Of a stretch of 64,000 nt of DNA, positions 26,674 to 34,126 are shown piece after piece. The notes beneath the pieces were generated by a model. The model made no database searches and was not told the DNA's origin. It saw nothing but the letters and a program-made list of their open reading frames with translations. Where the stretch lies: the NCBI RefSeq assembly GCF_024199925.1, contig NZ_JANADR010000001.1, forward strand, positions 1,302,001 to 1,366,000. The letters are read 5' to 3'. A program made the position numbers and the translations under genes. Each line of letters begins with the position of its first letter. The stretch's first letter is position 1. This stretch comes from Bradyrhizobium sp. CCGUVB1N3. Its GTDB lineage: Bacteria > Pseudomonadota > Alphaproteobacteria > Rhizobiales > Xanthobacteraceae.

Positions 26674-26844
26674 GACCAGATTCGCGCTTGGGTATTGGTC
26701 GCGGCCTCTGGGATATCGCACCGTCGACAAAGGTACTGCCGTTTCTATTTCGAGACATCATATGGCAGACACCAGCAGTCGTTCTGCTCGCCGTGGCGGC
26801 GCCGGCACTCCTGCCACGGGGTCACCGCAATGGAGTACTTTCAT

Positions 26845-26937
26845 AGCTCGTAGGATGGGTAGAGCGAAGCGAAACCCATCGAACTATCGAACGACAAGCC
26901 TGATGGTTTCGCAAGTGCTCTACCCATCCTACGAGCT
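26845..26937. repeat. Palindromic repeat, family A, copy 2
   Basis: Same 90-odd-base inverted repeat as at 23199, with one base missing in the inner right arm (GATGGTTTCGC). It lies in the 26674-27032 gap, which holds no other gene I can support. Confidence 0.85.
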
Positions 26938-27032
26938 TCATCCGCTCCGCCTGCGGTCGCCGCGGTGCGGACGTCCGGCCGGACTTCAACTGAGAAAAGC
27001 AGCCGGTCGCGATGATGGGGTATCACTGAGGC

Positions 27033-27236
27033 TCAGTCACATGCAGCATTCTTTTTGTTTTCACGGTTCCGGAGCTGCAACACATGAGCAAGGCTGGCCT
27101 TGGCTCGATCAATGCTGCGAAGGGCTTCTGCCTGCCGCAGGCAGAAGACGGTCACAGTGAGGTCACGCACCGCGGCCTTCACCTCGCGCAACGCATGATC
27201 GACCTTTTCAGCCAGTTCTGAATGGATTCCGCCCAT
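27033..27236 (-). CDS. Small coiled-coil protein
   Basis: 67 residues, predicted helical throughout: ELAEKVDHALREVKAAVRDL followed by RQAEALRSIDRAKASLAHVL, heptad-like. No signal peptide. It resembles small hypothetical proteins common in bradyrhizobia; function unknown. Confidence 0.5.
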   Translation of the reverse strand: MGGIHSELAEKVDHALREVKAAVRDLTVTVFCLRQAEALRSIDRAKASLAHVLQLRNRENKKNAACD

Positions 27237-27362
27237 TTGAAACTACTCCAGCTGATGCTCGTCCGAGGTCCGGTGGACCCTTGTTTTGCAGCAAACTCGC
27301 CCGCTGTGGCTTATCTACGGCGCGGTGCCATTCTCAGGGGCGGCAGCGAACCGACCATGATG

Positions 27363-27456
27363 AGCTCGTAGGATGGGTAGAGCGAAGCGAAACCCATCGA
27401 AGTATCGAACGACAAGCCTGATGGGTTTCGCAAGTGCTCTACCCATCCTACGAGCT
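27363..27456. repeat. Palindromic repeat, family A, copy 3
   Basis: Closest in sequence to copy 1. Its right end runs directly into a 35-base duplicate of the 3' end of the gene at 29075-29476. Confidence 0.85.
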
Positions 27457-27488
27457 TCTATCGGAGCCCCTACGGAGGTCCCTACTGA
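27454..27488 (+). pseudogene. 3'-end fragment of a secreted Gly/Tyr-rich protein gene
   Basis: 35 bases identical to 29442-29476, encoding FYRSPYGGPY and the stop codon. The rest of the gene copy is absent; repeat A3 takes its place. This looks like a decayed paralogue cut by the repeat, or a repeat that captured flanking DNA. Confidence 0.6.
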
Positions 27489-27566
27489 CAGGCGCGAGCC
27501 TCTCTGATCTCGAGTCGCAGGTTCGGACCTACGCGCGGGCGCGCGCGCCGCTTCAAGTTCGATTGG

Positions 27567-28754
27567 CTATGAGACTTGCTGGGTGCTGGGTTCTGACAGA
27601 ATACGGTCGGACAGCCAAGCAGCGATCGATTTGGGAACCTCGGGGACTTCGTGCAACGAATGAACCAGGCCGCTGTTCTTCAGGCCAATCCCGACAGTCT
27701 TGACGTCAACATCGTCAATGTCCGGAACGGAGTCGAAGAGGATGTCGCAACGCATTGCGCCGGCGCCAAGCTCATTGCCAAACACCATTCGTGCCAGCGA
27801 CGGCAAAAACAGTCCGATCAAGATGCTCACCAGAAGTATCGGCATCGATGAGCTGACGAACTGCTTTGCGTAGTTGACAGAGAACAGTTCAAGCGCCTTG
27901 ATCGTCAATATATAGGCAATAAAACCCACAAACCCGAACAAGATTGTCGACGACCACCTGTATGCCGCTCGAGTCACGCGATTGACGATCGCGCCGGCAG
28001 CAAGCGTCAGCGCCGCCTCGTCATCGACACCTCGCAGCACCAACAGCCTCCCACTGAGGACTCTCGCGTCCCAGGCGGTCGCATCAGCGAGCCGCTCAGG
28101 TCGCTGCTGCCAATCGGCCGAGTACAGAAGATTCTTCCAGAACGAAGGATATTCCGCATTTGCGGCTGGAGTGTTGGCGAACGCACGAGTCAGCAGCCAA
28201 TAAAGCGCCTCGGTCCCCGTCGTGAAGAGCATCAAGCAAAGCAGAAGCGCGAGCACATGATCGATGAACGAAAATGGAAATAGAAAGTAGAGCGCGGCGA
28301 CGACCGAAGTCGCCGCAACAAGGCGAAGGAGAATTGGTGAATGTGGCAGGCGCCGATCAACCGCGACGATTGAGAGGAATGGCGTCGCCAGCGTGCACAG
28401 ATAAGTCCTGGAGGAGTCGCAAATCGCCGAAATGGCTTTCAGAGCGACATTGCCTCCGTGACTATGCGCGACAATCAACGTCCGTCCATCGCCAGATCCG
28501 AGTGCGGATAGTCTGACGGCAAGGCGTCCGGCGGCCTTTTCCCTCTCGAACACGGAATTCGATCCGCTCCAGGCGAAGGCATCTACCGTCAGTTGAACGC
28601 CAGGAAGCTGGGACAGCACTGCCCTTTTTAGTTCCACCACGAAGCTGGCCTCGGCTTCGCACCAGCCGGCGGTAGGCTTCCTACAGCACCGCCAGAAACC
28701 TCGTCCCCACGTGCCGTGGACCAACACGACGTTCAGTCGAGTGACTTCCACCAT
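27567..28754 (-). CDS. Alpha/beta-hydrolase with membrane segments
   Basis: 395 residues from the ATG at 28754, with GGAGATCGGAGG upstream as ribosome site. VVLVHGTWGRGFW supplies the oxyanion loop and AHSHGGNVAL the nucleophile elbow (the serine of HSHGG), as in lipases and esterases. Two hydrophobic hairpins follow: about residues 145-190 and 265-320. The C-terminus has DDVDVKTVGIGLKNSGLVHS, with the final histidine a candidate for the triad. Membrane-associated lipase or esterase is a reasonable guess; substrate unknown. Confidence 0.65.
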   Translation of the reverse strand: MVEVTRLNVVLVHGTWGRGFWRCCRKPTAGWCEAEASFVVELKRAVLSQLPGVQLTVDAFAWSGSNSVFEREKAAGRLAVRLSALGSGDGRTLIVAHSHGGNVALKAISAICDSSRTYLCTLATPFLSIVAVDRRLPHSPILLRLVAATSVVAALYFLFPFSFIDHVLALLLCLMLFTTGTEALYWLLTRAFANTPAANAEYPSFWKNLLYSADWQQRPERLADATAWDARVLSGRLLVLRGVDDEAALTLAAGAIVNRVTRAAYRWSSTILFGFVGFIAYILTIKALELFSVNYAKQFVSSSMPILLVSILIGLFLPSLARMVFGNELGAGAMRCDILFDSVPDIDDVDVKTVGIGLKNSGLVHSLHEVPEVPKSIAAWLSDRILSEPSTQQVS

Positions 28755-29009
28755 GGGGCCTCCGATCTCCTGGAGATGCTGCCCTTGATCGCGGGGTCGA
28801 GATCAGACGCGCAAGGTACCAGTTTAAGTAGCGTATTTCTATCTTAGGATGCAACGGGTCCCCGCTGTCCTTTTCCGACGTGTCTCACTTCAGGGGTGCA
28901 GTCCAGTGCACTTAGTTCTCCCAACGTCGGTAAGTACGGGCGAACTAAACGCGCAGTCGCCGCCGCACCTCTGCGCGATAAACAAGCTTGTGACTGGCAG
29001 CGACCACAG

Positions 29010-29034
29010 GGAACCCGGCGCGTCTTGCAGGGTT
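29010..29034 (+). promoter_or_regulatory. EcfG-type (general stress) promoter candidate
   Basis: GGAAC at 29010-29014, 16 bases, then GGTT; the consensus is GGAAC-N16-CGTT, so there is one mismatch. It is 41 bases before the start of the secreted Gly/Tyr-rich gene. The remainder of the 320-base gap (28755-29074) shows nothing I can support. Confidence 0.45.
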
Positions 29035-29074
29035 GGCTGGTCGAGCGTTTGTCTCTTACGAGTGGAGGTGATCC

Positions 29075-29476
29075 ATGAGCACCGTCAAGACAGCAGCCGC
29101 GCTGTTTCTTGCCGGCACGATATCGTTGGTCAGTGCGCCCGCTTCTGCTGCGCCGCTATCATCCCTTTCCGGATTAGCGAAATCGACTGAGAATACGGTA
29201 CAGATTCGCTGGGGTGGCGGCTGGCATGGTGGTGGCTTTGGCTGGGGCGGAAGAGGTTGGGGCGTAGGCGCAGGACTTCTTGCTGGCGGTCTGATCGCGG
29301 GCGCCCTTGCTGCCCCTTACTACGGTGGTGGCTACTACGATCCTTATTATTCCTACGGCTACGCGTATCGGGACCCCGGGTATGGCGACCCCTATTATGG
29401 TGGGGGATACGGGTATCCACCCGCCTATCCGCCTCCGCCCCGCTTCTATCGGAGCCCCTACGGAGGTCCCTACTGA
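29075..29476 (+). CDS. Secreted Gly/Tyr/Pro-rich protein
   Basis: 133 residues with ribosome site GGAGGTG just upstream. Signal peptide MSTVKTAAALFLAGTISLVS (cleavage near ASA), then a Trp/Gly-rich block (GGGWHGGGFGWGGRGWG), a hydrophobic Gly-zipper-like span and a Tyr/Pro/Gly tail. Likely envelope or surface protein. A fragment of its last ten codons is duplicated at 27454-27488. Confidence 0.7.
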   Translation: MSTVKTAAALFLAGTISLVSAPASAAPLSSLSGLAKSTENTVQIRWGGGWHGGGFGWGGRGWGVGAGLLAGGLIAGALAAPYYGGGYYDPYYSYGYAYRDPGYGDPYYGGGYGYPPAYPPPPRFYRSPYGGPY

Positions 29477-29632
29477 TAGGCCCGTTTCGGCACTGTCACA
29501 AACCTGTGGCATGAGCCTTGCTATCTCATAGCCGACTGGGATTTCAGTGCCCGGTTTTGAGACAAGAGCGCTGCCGGGGGGACTGGCATTTCGAGCCCGG
29601 CAGCGCTTGTCTATCGATGCTTCTCCGGCATC

Positions 29633-29668
29633 AGCTCGTAGGATGGGTCGAGCGCCATCCTACGCGCT
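29633..29668. repeat. Palindromic repeat, family A, collapsed copy 4
   Basis: AGCTCGTAGGATGGGTCGAGC followed at once by GCCATCCTACGCGCT: the outer arms of family A with the whole inner part deleted. Its right end overlaps the stop codon of the endolysin-like gene on the minus strand. Confidence 0.6.
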
Positions 29669-30827
29669 ATCGCAAATCATCGTACGGATCGTAGCTCGCA
29701 TCGGGATACCAGTCACCGGAGAACAGGCGAGCCTGGCGTCCCAGGCTCGCGCGCTGGACGTGATCGTCATCGATGAACGTGTGAACGCTGCCAGGGGTAC
29801 CCCAGTCGCCTCCCCAAATCAGCCTATGATGCTTGGCGAGCGATCCCAGCAGCGAGAAGTCGCCCTTCCAAGATGGCTGACCATTGATATCCTTGACGAG
29901 ATCGCAAGCGAGCCCGAAGTGGTGGACGCCGACTTGCCTGAGCTTGGTTGCGCCTTGATTGAACAATGCGATCTGACGCGCCTGGCTGCGATAGGTTTCA
30001 AAGATCATCAACTTCAGGCCATTTGCCCCAGCGTCGTCGATGATTGCTTGTACGAGCTCCCTGGTGACAGGCTCCAGAAGCTCTGGATCTGCGATCCGCT
30101 TCGAGCTGTTGAACCGAGGATCGCTCATAATGACGTCAGTATAGAAATTGCCTCCGCCAGCGGTTGCTCCGCCAGCGCGGACCGCGAACAATGGCGCGGC
30201 AGCGCCAACCGCCGGCGCGCCCGCGACCGTGCACGCACCGAAATCGACCTTGGCTTCATTGACGTCGACGCTCAGCCCATCCCAGTTCTGATCGAGCGGC
30301 GTGGTCTGCGCGAGGTTCCAACGTCCCGAGCGATAGAAGTCGCGCGTTCCCGCGAAGGACTTTGAGGCCGACAACCACGTGTAAGAGCAGATCCCTTCGT
30401 TCAGAAGGGTCTCGCAGACAATGCCGTCGCTGTAGACGCCGAGCTGATATTTCGTCCCGATCGCTTGCCTGACGCCGGCGAAGTAGTCCCTGATGGCAGG
30501 CAGGTCGGACTCGACATAACCGTTCGGCAGCCCCTCTACTGCGAAATAGATTGGTGTTCCTGCGGGCTGACCAATCTCGGTTGCTTGCGCGAGCGCATTC
30601 TGGCCGTCAGTCTTTCCCTGCGCCACAGTCAGGGTGAGGTTGTGGCCCCGGTCTTCATAGACCGTGAAAATCTTGATCCCTGCCGCGCTGAGCCTTTGCG
30701 CCTCCGCCTCCGTGAGACGCCACTCCGGATGAACCACCCGATAGTAGCGGCCGACGGCGGTGACGCCTCGGGCCCGAAGCGTGTCAATCGCGTTAAGACA
30801 ATTGGTGTTCGTGTCGATCACCGTCAT
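29667..30827 (-). CDS. Fusion of DUF1906 glycoside-hydrolase-like domain and M15-type peptidase (endolysin-like)
   Basis: 386 residues with a strong ribosome site (GAGGGGGGG) before the ATG at 30827. Residues 1-195 match the DUF1906/Rv2525c-like TIM-barrel: IDTLRARGVTAVGRYYRV, IKIFTVYEDRGHN, and PIYFAVEGLP where GH25 lysozymes keep acidic residues. After an Ala/Gly linker, residues 240-365 resemble a VanY/M15 peptidase: YRSQARQIALFNQG, zinc-site VHHFGLACDLV, and GGDWGTPGSVHTFIDDDHVQ. No signal peptide is visible. The domain pair suggests a cell-wall hydrolase attacking glycan and peptide; no phage genes surround it. Confidence 0.7.
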   Translation of the reverse strand: MTVIDTNTNCLNAIDTLRARGVTAVGRYYRVVHPEWRLTEAEAQRLSAAGIKIFTVYEDRGHNLTLTVAQGKTDGQNALAQATEIGQPAGTPIYFAVEGLPNGYVESDLPAIRDYFAGVRQAIGTKYQLGVYSDGIVCETLLNEGICSYTWLSASKSFAGTRDFYRSGRWNLAQTTPLDQNWDGLSVDVNEAKVDFGACTVAGAPAVGAAAPLFAVRAGGATAGGGNFYTDVIMSDPRFNSSKRIADPELLEPVTRELVQAIIDDAGANGLKLMIFETYRSQARQIALFNQGATKLRQVGVHHFGLACDLVKDINGQPSWKGDFSLLGSLAKHHRLIWGGDWGTPGSVHTFIDDDHVQRASLGRQARLFSGDWYPDASYDPYDDLR

Positions 30828-30901
30828 CGTGCCCCCCCTCGGCCTGCGGCCACATTGGTCCGTTTCCTCGAAACGAACGATAAGGGGCGCCCGCGGTGGA
30901 T

Positions 30902-30923
30902 GATTGTGAACTGTCTCACAATC
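30902..30923. promoter_or_regulatory. CRP/FNR-family dyad TGTGA-N6-TCACA
   Basis: Perfect eight-base arms: GATTGTGA-ACTGTC-TCACAATC. It lies 75 bases upstream of the endolysin-like gene (minus) and 166 bases upstream of a 32-residue membrane peptide (plus). The spacing fits a Crp-type regulator site. A second TGTGA-N6-TCACA is at 32626. Confidence 0.5.
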
Positions 30924-31088
30924 TTTCCGGGATTTGTCCGTGCCGCTACTGCACCTTCGATCCGTGAAAATACGTTGTGGCGCGCAAACAACGCCCTACG
31001 AAAGAAAGATGAAGCGTCACACCTCACGATTGCCGGCGATTCAGCGAATCACTTAGACCGCAAGTGGGGCTGGGAAGCGGAGAGTAGA

Positions 31089-31187
31089 ATGAGAGTCGCT
31101 TCCTTGGAAAGTGTACTGGCGGCAGCCAGTTTGGTCTTGGGTATCGTCATCGTGTTGTGGGGAATCAAGATCTTCTACGGCGTGTAA
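31089..31187 (+). CDS. Single-span membrane microprotein
   Basis: 32 residues from the ATG at 31089, with GAAGCGGAG upstream. Nearly all of it is one hydrophobic helix (VLAAASLVLGIVIVLWGIKI) between short polar ends. Function unknown; such peptides often modulate larger membrane complexes. Confidence 0.45.
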   Translation: MRVASLESVLAAASLVLGIVIVLWGIKIFYGV

Positions 31188-31311
31188 CGTGTAAACAGAC
31201 AGGACGCAGGCGTCGAACAAGAGACCATCGATAGGTCCACGACAGGCATCCCTTCCGCGGCGGCGGAAGCCCTGCTGTTTTTCGTGAGCCGACGCGCGTT
31301 CCGGATGACCG

Positions 31312-31443
31312 CTACGTCACCAGGATCTCTTCCCGCTTCGACCTCACCTCCGCCTTGACCCGGTTCAGCAACGTCACGCCGACGTCGCCGCCGTTCACCC
31401 GGGTGAGCTCCCACCCATGAAGCCGTGCCCCCCTGGCAAAGCG
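31312..31443 (-). pseudogene. Possible C-terminal gene remnant
   Basis: Minus-strand frame between two TAG codons reading ...RLHGWELTRVNGGDVGVTLL..., ending KREEILVT. The composition is protein-like but no start codon exists in frame. It sits beside dispersed repeat copy 31480-31503 in the 31188-31544 gap. Parent gene not recognised. Confidence 0.25.
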
Positions 31444-31479
31444 CTACCGGTAATATAGTACAGACGTCCGGGCCCCGTC

Positions 31480-31503
31480 CTACTTTGCATGGGGTTGTTT
31501 TCG
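31480..31503. repeat. Short dispersed repeat CTACTTTGCATGGGG..., copy 2
   Basis: Exact copy of 10537-10560, in the gap 31188-31544. Confidence 0.6.
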
Positions 31504-31544
31504 CAAAAATGCGCGAGGCCTGGGCGGTGGGCGGATCTGGAGGA

Positions 31545-31685
31545 TCACTTTCGCTGGCCGACCGATTGCGAGGGGTGCGTCGAAAGTCTCTCGATGGCAG
31601 CCTGCTGTGCCCGTTCGCCAAAATGAATGCACAGGAAGAGCACGAAGCCCGCCACCGCAACGATCGCAAACCAGGCGACGCTCAT
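31545..31685 (-). CDS. Small single-span membrane protein
   Basis: 46 residues from the ATG at 31685. One hydrophobic helix near the start (VAWFAIVAVAGFVLFLCIHF), then a charged tail (GERAQQAAIERL). Longer in-frame upstream starts add only basic residues. Function unknown. Confidence 0.5.
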   Translation of the reverse strand: MSVAWFAIVAVAGFVLFLCIHFGERAQQAAIERLSTHPSQSVGQRK

Positions 31686-31899
31686 GCGCGCCTGCTTCGA
31701 GCGAAGTGGTCGAATCGAAGATCGCCGCATCGTCGGCGTCCGTCGTCGTCGCGATCAGAAACGGCCTCGGCTGGTACGGGGGGCATCATACCGAGGCCGC
31801 CATTCCCGCGTGCCGACAGTCGGCGGTCGTCGGCACAGCAAGGCAAGTCGGTCAGGAGCCAACGGTTCCATAACGCCGAGGCCCGGTCGCGGGACGCCC

Positions 31900-32049
31900 C
31901 TACTCGGCGTCGCTCTCACGCCGCTGGCGCGCGAGCTGATGCCACGCCAGCGCAAGCCGGATCAACCGTTGCCGGTCGGCGCCTTCGGAGGCCGCAGCGC
32001 GCTTCATCAACGCCTCGGCTTCACTCTCGGGGTCATACTCCGTGCTCAT
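31900..32049 (-). CDS. Small helical protein of unknown function
   Basis: 49 residues from the ATG at 32049. Acidic start (STEYDPESEAEAL), then a helix with ADRQRLIRLALAWHQLARQR. The pattern is shared with the gene at 22481-22669. Soluble, no domain known to me. Confidence 0.5.
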   Translation of the reverse strand: MSTEYDPESEAEALMKRAAASEGADRQRLIRLALAWHQLARQRRESDAE

Positions 32050-32306
32050 GACGCCGATCATGACTCGCGGAAGTGGACAATGGTTTGACAATTCGCCCCG
32101 TATGAATGCGGGGACGTCGATGCCATCCTGCGGATAATCAGAACAGTCGGAGGCGGCGCAGGCCCCCCCGCAGGTTTGGTTAACGCCGCAGCGCAGCAAG
32201 ATGCGGGCGACAATGACTTCCGGCCTTCGGCCTTTGAATTGGCACTGGCTTTGCTCAGGCATGCCCAATCAGCCAGACCCGCCGTGGGTCTGTTTCACAG
32301 TGAGGC

Positions 32307-32579
32307 ATGACCATGCAGCCGATGTCCCGCTTCGAAGCGACCGCCACCACGCAACTCCACGCCTTGATCGCCGACCTGCGCTGGAGGGTTCAACTCCTGG
32401 ATGCAGACATCCAGGAAGAAGAGCGTAAGGCCGGCGTGTTCGATCCTGCGAACCACGCCTATCCGATGCTGGCCCTGACGTTGCGGGGACGCCGCGACAA
32501 CCTGCAGGCGACGGTTTCGACCCTGCAACGGCAGTTCGAGGCGATGGCCCCCTCGACCGACTGGAGCCGGGCCGCCTGA
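32307..32579 (+). CDS. Hypothetical helical protein
   Basis: 90 residues. FEATATTQLHALIADLRWRV and the following LDADIQEEER form long amphipathic helices, with a middle VFDPANHAYPMLALTLRGRR and a coiled end. No signal peptide. The antisense frame over the same stretch is less protein-like. Function unknown. Confidence 0.55.
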   Translation: MTMQPMSRFEATATTQLHALIADLRWRVQLLDADIQEEERKAGVFDPANHAYPMLALTLRGRRDNLQATVSTLQRQFEAMAPSTDWSRAA

Positions 32580-32625
32580 ACCGGCGAGCACCTGTTGACG
32601 ACGGTTCACGGATAACGGCCGCGAT

Positions 32626-32641
32626 TGTGAATTTAATCACA
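32626..32641. promoter_or_regulatory. CRP-type dyad TGTGA-N6-TCACA
   Basis: TGTGA-ATTTAA-TCACA, a perfect five-base-arm match to the CRP consensus, about 100 bases upstream of the small membrane gene at 32742. Same spacing as the dyad at 30902. Confidence 0.45.
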
Positions 32642-32741
32642 GAGGCGGCGCGATTCCTCGGCTAAAAGGCAGGCCGTGCGGCCGCGCGACGTTGCGGCCG
32701 CGGGTCACGCAACGACACATCAACGGACACCCCTGCCCGCC

Positions 32742-32912
32742 ATGACGCACGAAGCCGAAGCAGCAGCCACGGACGCGGACGCACAGGCGCCGCGCCGGAG
32801 CCGCGATCTGCTCGGCGTGGCCTATCTCGCGACCATCGGCGTCGTCATGGTCGCCTGGATCGGCGCCCTGATCTGGGCCGGAGTGGCAGTGGTGAGTTGG
32901 CTGATCTTCTAG
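32742..32912 (+). CDS. Small membrane protein
   Basis: 56 residues from the ATG at 32742. Acidic Ala/Asp-rich head, basic RRSRD, then a hydrophobic C-terminal helix with GVVMVAWIGALIWAGVAVVS. A longer in-frame start at 32676 is less likely. Function unknown. Confidence 0.5.
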   Translation: MTHEAEAAATDADAQAPRRSRDLLGVAYLATIGVVMVAWIGALIWAGVAVVSWLIF

Positions 32913-33185
32913 AAAATATGTTGCGCCAGTTGCGCGGCCTTGATGCTGCCGCACACGATCATTCCCCAAAGCGCAACGCTGATCTGGATAGCGTCCAGCA
33001 TGTCCCGTTTCCCCGTGAATCAGTTCAATCGCTTTTTTTCTTTGATCAAAACCGCGAACTGGCCGGGAGCGCCAGAGAAAATTTCAGGCAGTTGTTGTGC
33101 GTCGCCACAGGAAGCACAGCGCTCGGCGAGCGCCCCTGTCTGCATGCCCGGAAATGATTGAGACGTAGGCAGCTACGCAGATTGC

Positions 33186-33986
33186 CTAACGCGACGCCAC
33201 CCGCCGCCATCTGGTCTCGATCCGCGCCTTGATCGCGCGGACGCGCGCTTCATGCGCGGCCCAGAATGCGCGGCTGGCCGCCGCCGTGCCGTGCTTGTAG
33301 GTCGCATAGACGTCGGTCGGCTTGACCGGTGATGGACGTGCTTGCGGTTTCGCGCTCGCGACGGCCCGCGCGGGCTCGGGATCCGGCGCTACGGCCGTCG
33401 TCGCACCCGGTGTCGCGAACGGCGAGCTCATCGCGATGAGGCGGTTGCGCGCGCGATTGCAGTAGATCACGGAGCGCGCCGTCATGGTCTCTTCGCCGTG
33501 CCCGGCGCGGTATTTCATCAGCGCGCGGCACAGGTCGCCCTGGGCCAGCCGCCAGGCCCTGGCGAGATAGGTCACGCCGTAGTGGATATTGATGTCGGGT
33601 CTGGCGAGCTCGGCCGTGGTGCCTTTGAAGCCGAGCATGGCCGCCGTCTCGGGTCTGACCTGCATCAGCCCGATCTCGCCGACGCGGCCGATCACCGTGG
33701 AATCGTAGCGGCTTTCGACGAAGACGACGGCTTCCGCGATATCGGGCGGCAATTTCGTCTTCGCGGCCTCCTTCTCGATCAGCGCGCGAACGGACGCGCG
33801 CGCCGGAAACGGCTCGGCATCCGCGGCTGATGGAGCTTCGACACTGTCCGACATGACCGCGCCGGTAACATCGAGCGCGGCCGCCGCGTCATCCGCCGCG
33901 CCTGCGCGCACCGGGCCGGCCGCGAGCACCACCAGGCAGAGCGGCGCGGCGTACAGGACCCATGACAGGCGCGTGCAAGACCTCAT
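33186..33986 (-). CDS. Lytic transglycosylase (SLT domain), secreted
   Basis: 266 residues from the ATG at 33986, starting with a signal peptide (hydrophobic WVLYAAPLCLVVLAAGPV, cleavage near VRA). The SLT fold from about residue 70 shows the catalytic glutamate in AVVFVESRYDSTVIG, then GEIGLMQVRPETAAMLGF, NIHYGVTYLARAW and MKYRAGHG. The C-terminal basic tail (RAIKARIETRWRR) is unassigned. It cleaves peptidoglycan glycan strands without water, leaving anhydro-muramyl ends. Confidence 0.85.
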   Translation of the reverse strand: MRSCTRLSWVLYAAPLCLVVLAAGPVRAGAADDAAAALDVTGAVMSDSVEAPSAADAEPFPARASVRALIEKEAAKTKLPPDIAEAVVFVESRYDSTVIGRVGEIGLMQVRPETAAMLGFKGTTAELARPDINIHYGVTYLARAWRLAQGDLCRALMKYRAGHGEETMTARSVIYCNRARNRLIAMSSPFATPGATTAVAPDPEPARAVASAKPQARPSPVKPTDVYATYKHGTAAASRAFWAAHEARVRAIKARIETRWRRVASR

Positions 33987-34078
33987 CGGCGCTTCATAGC
34001 TGAGGCCAGTTAACAACGCTTGTCGGCAAGCCCGCCCCGCGATCGCGCCGCAATCCGAAGCAGCGTGTCAAACGAAAA

Positions 34079-34099
34079 AGGCGGGCCTTGGGCCCGCCT
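34079..34099 (-). terminator. Rho-independent terminator
   Basis: AGGCGGGCC-TTG-GGCCCGCCT, followed on the minus strand by a T-run (CTTTTTCG). Positioned to end transcription of the gene at 34127-34843. Confidence 0.8.
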
Positions 34100-34126
34100 C
34101 GGTCAGATCATGGATTGATCCGCGGA

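Noticed and set aside
23199..27456. CRISPR array formed by the repeated palindromes
   Set aside because: The units are kilobases apart, about 94 bases long, strongly palindromic and not separated by regular spacers; no cas genes.
31175..31669. 164-residue minus-strand frame
   Set aside because: Crosses the dispersed repeat and a small membrane gene in another frame; composition is Arg/Gly-rich noise. Only the separate remnant frame at 31312-31443 looked protein-like.
29667..33986. Prophage suggested by lysis-type genes (endolysin-like fusion, lytic transglycosylase)
   Set aside because: No capsid, portal, terminase, tail, repressor or integrase genes in the neighbourhood.
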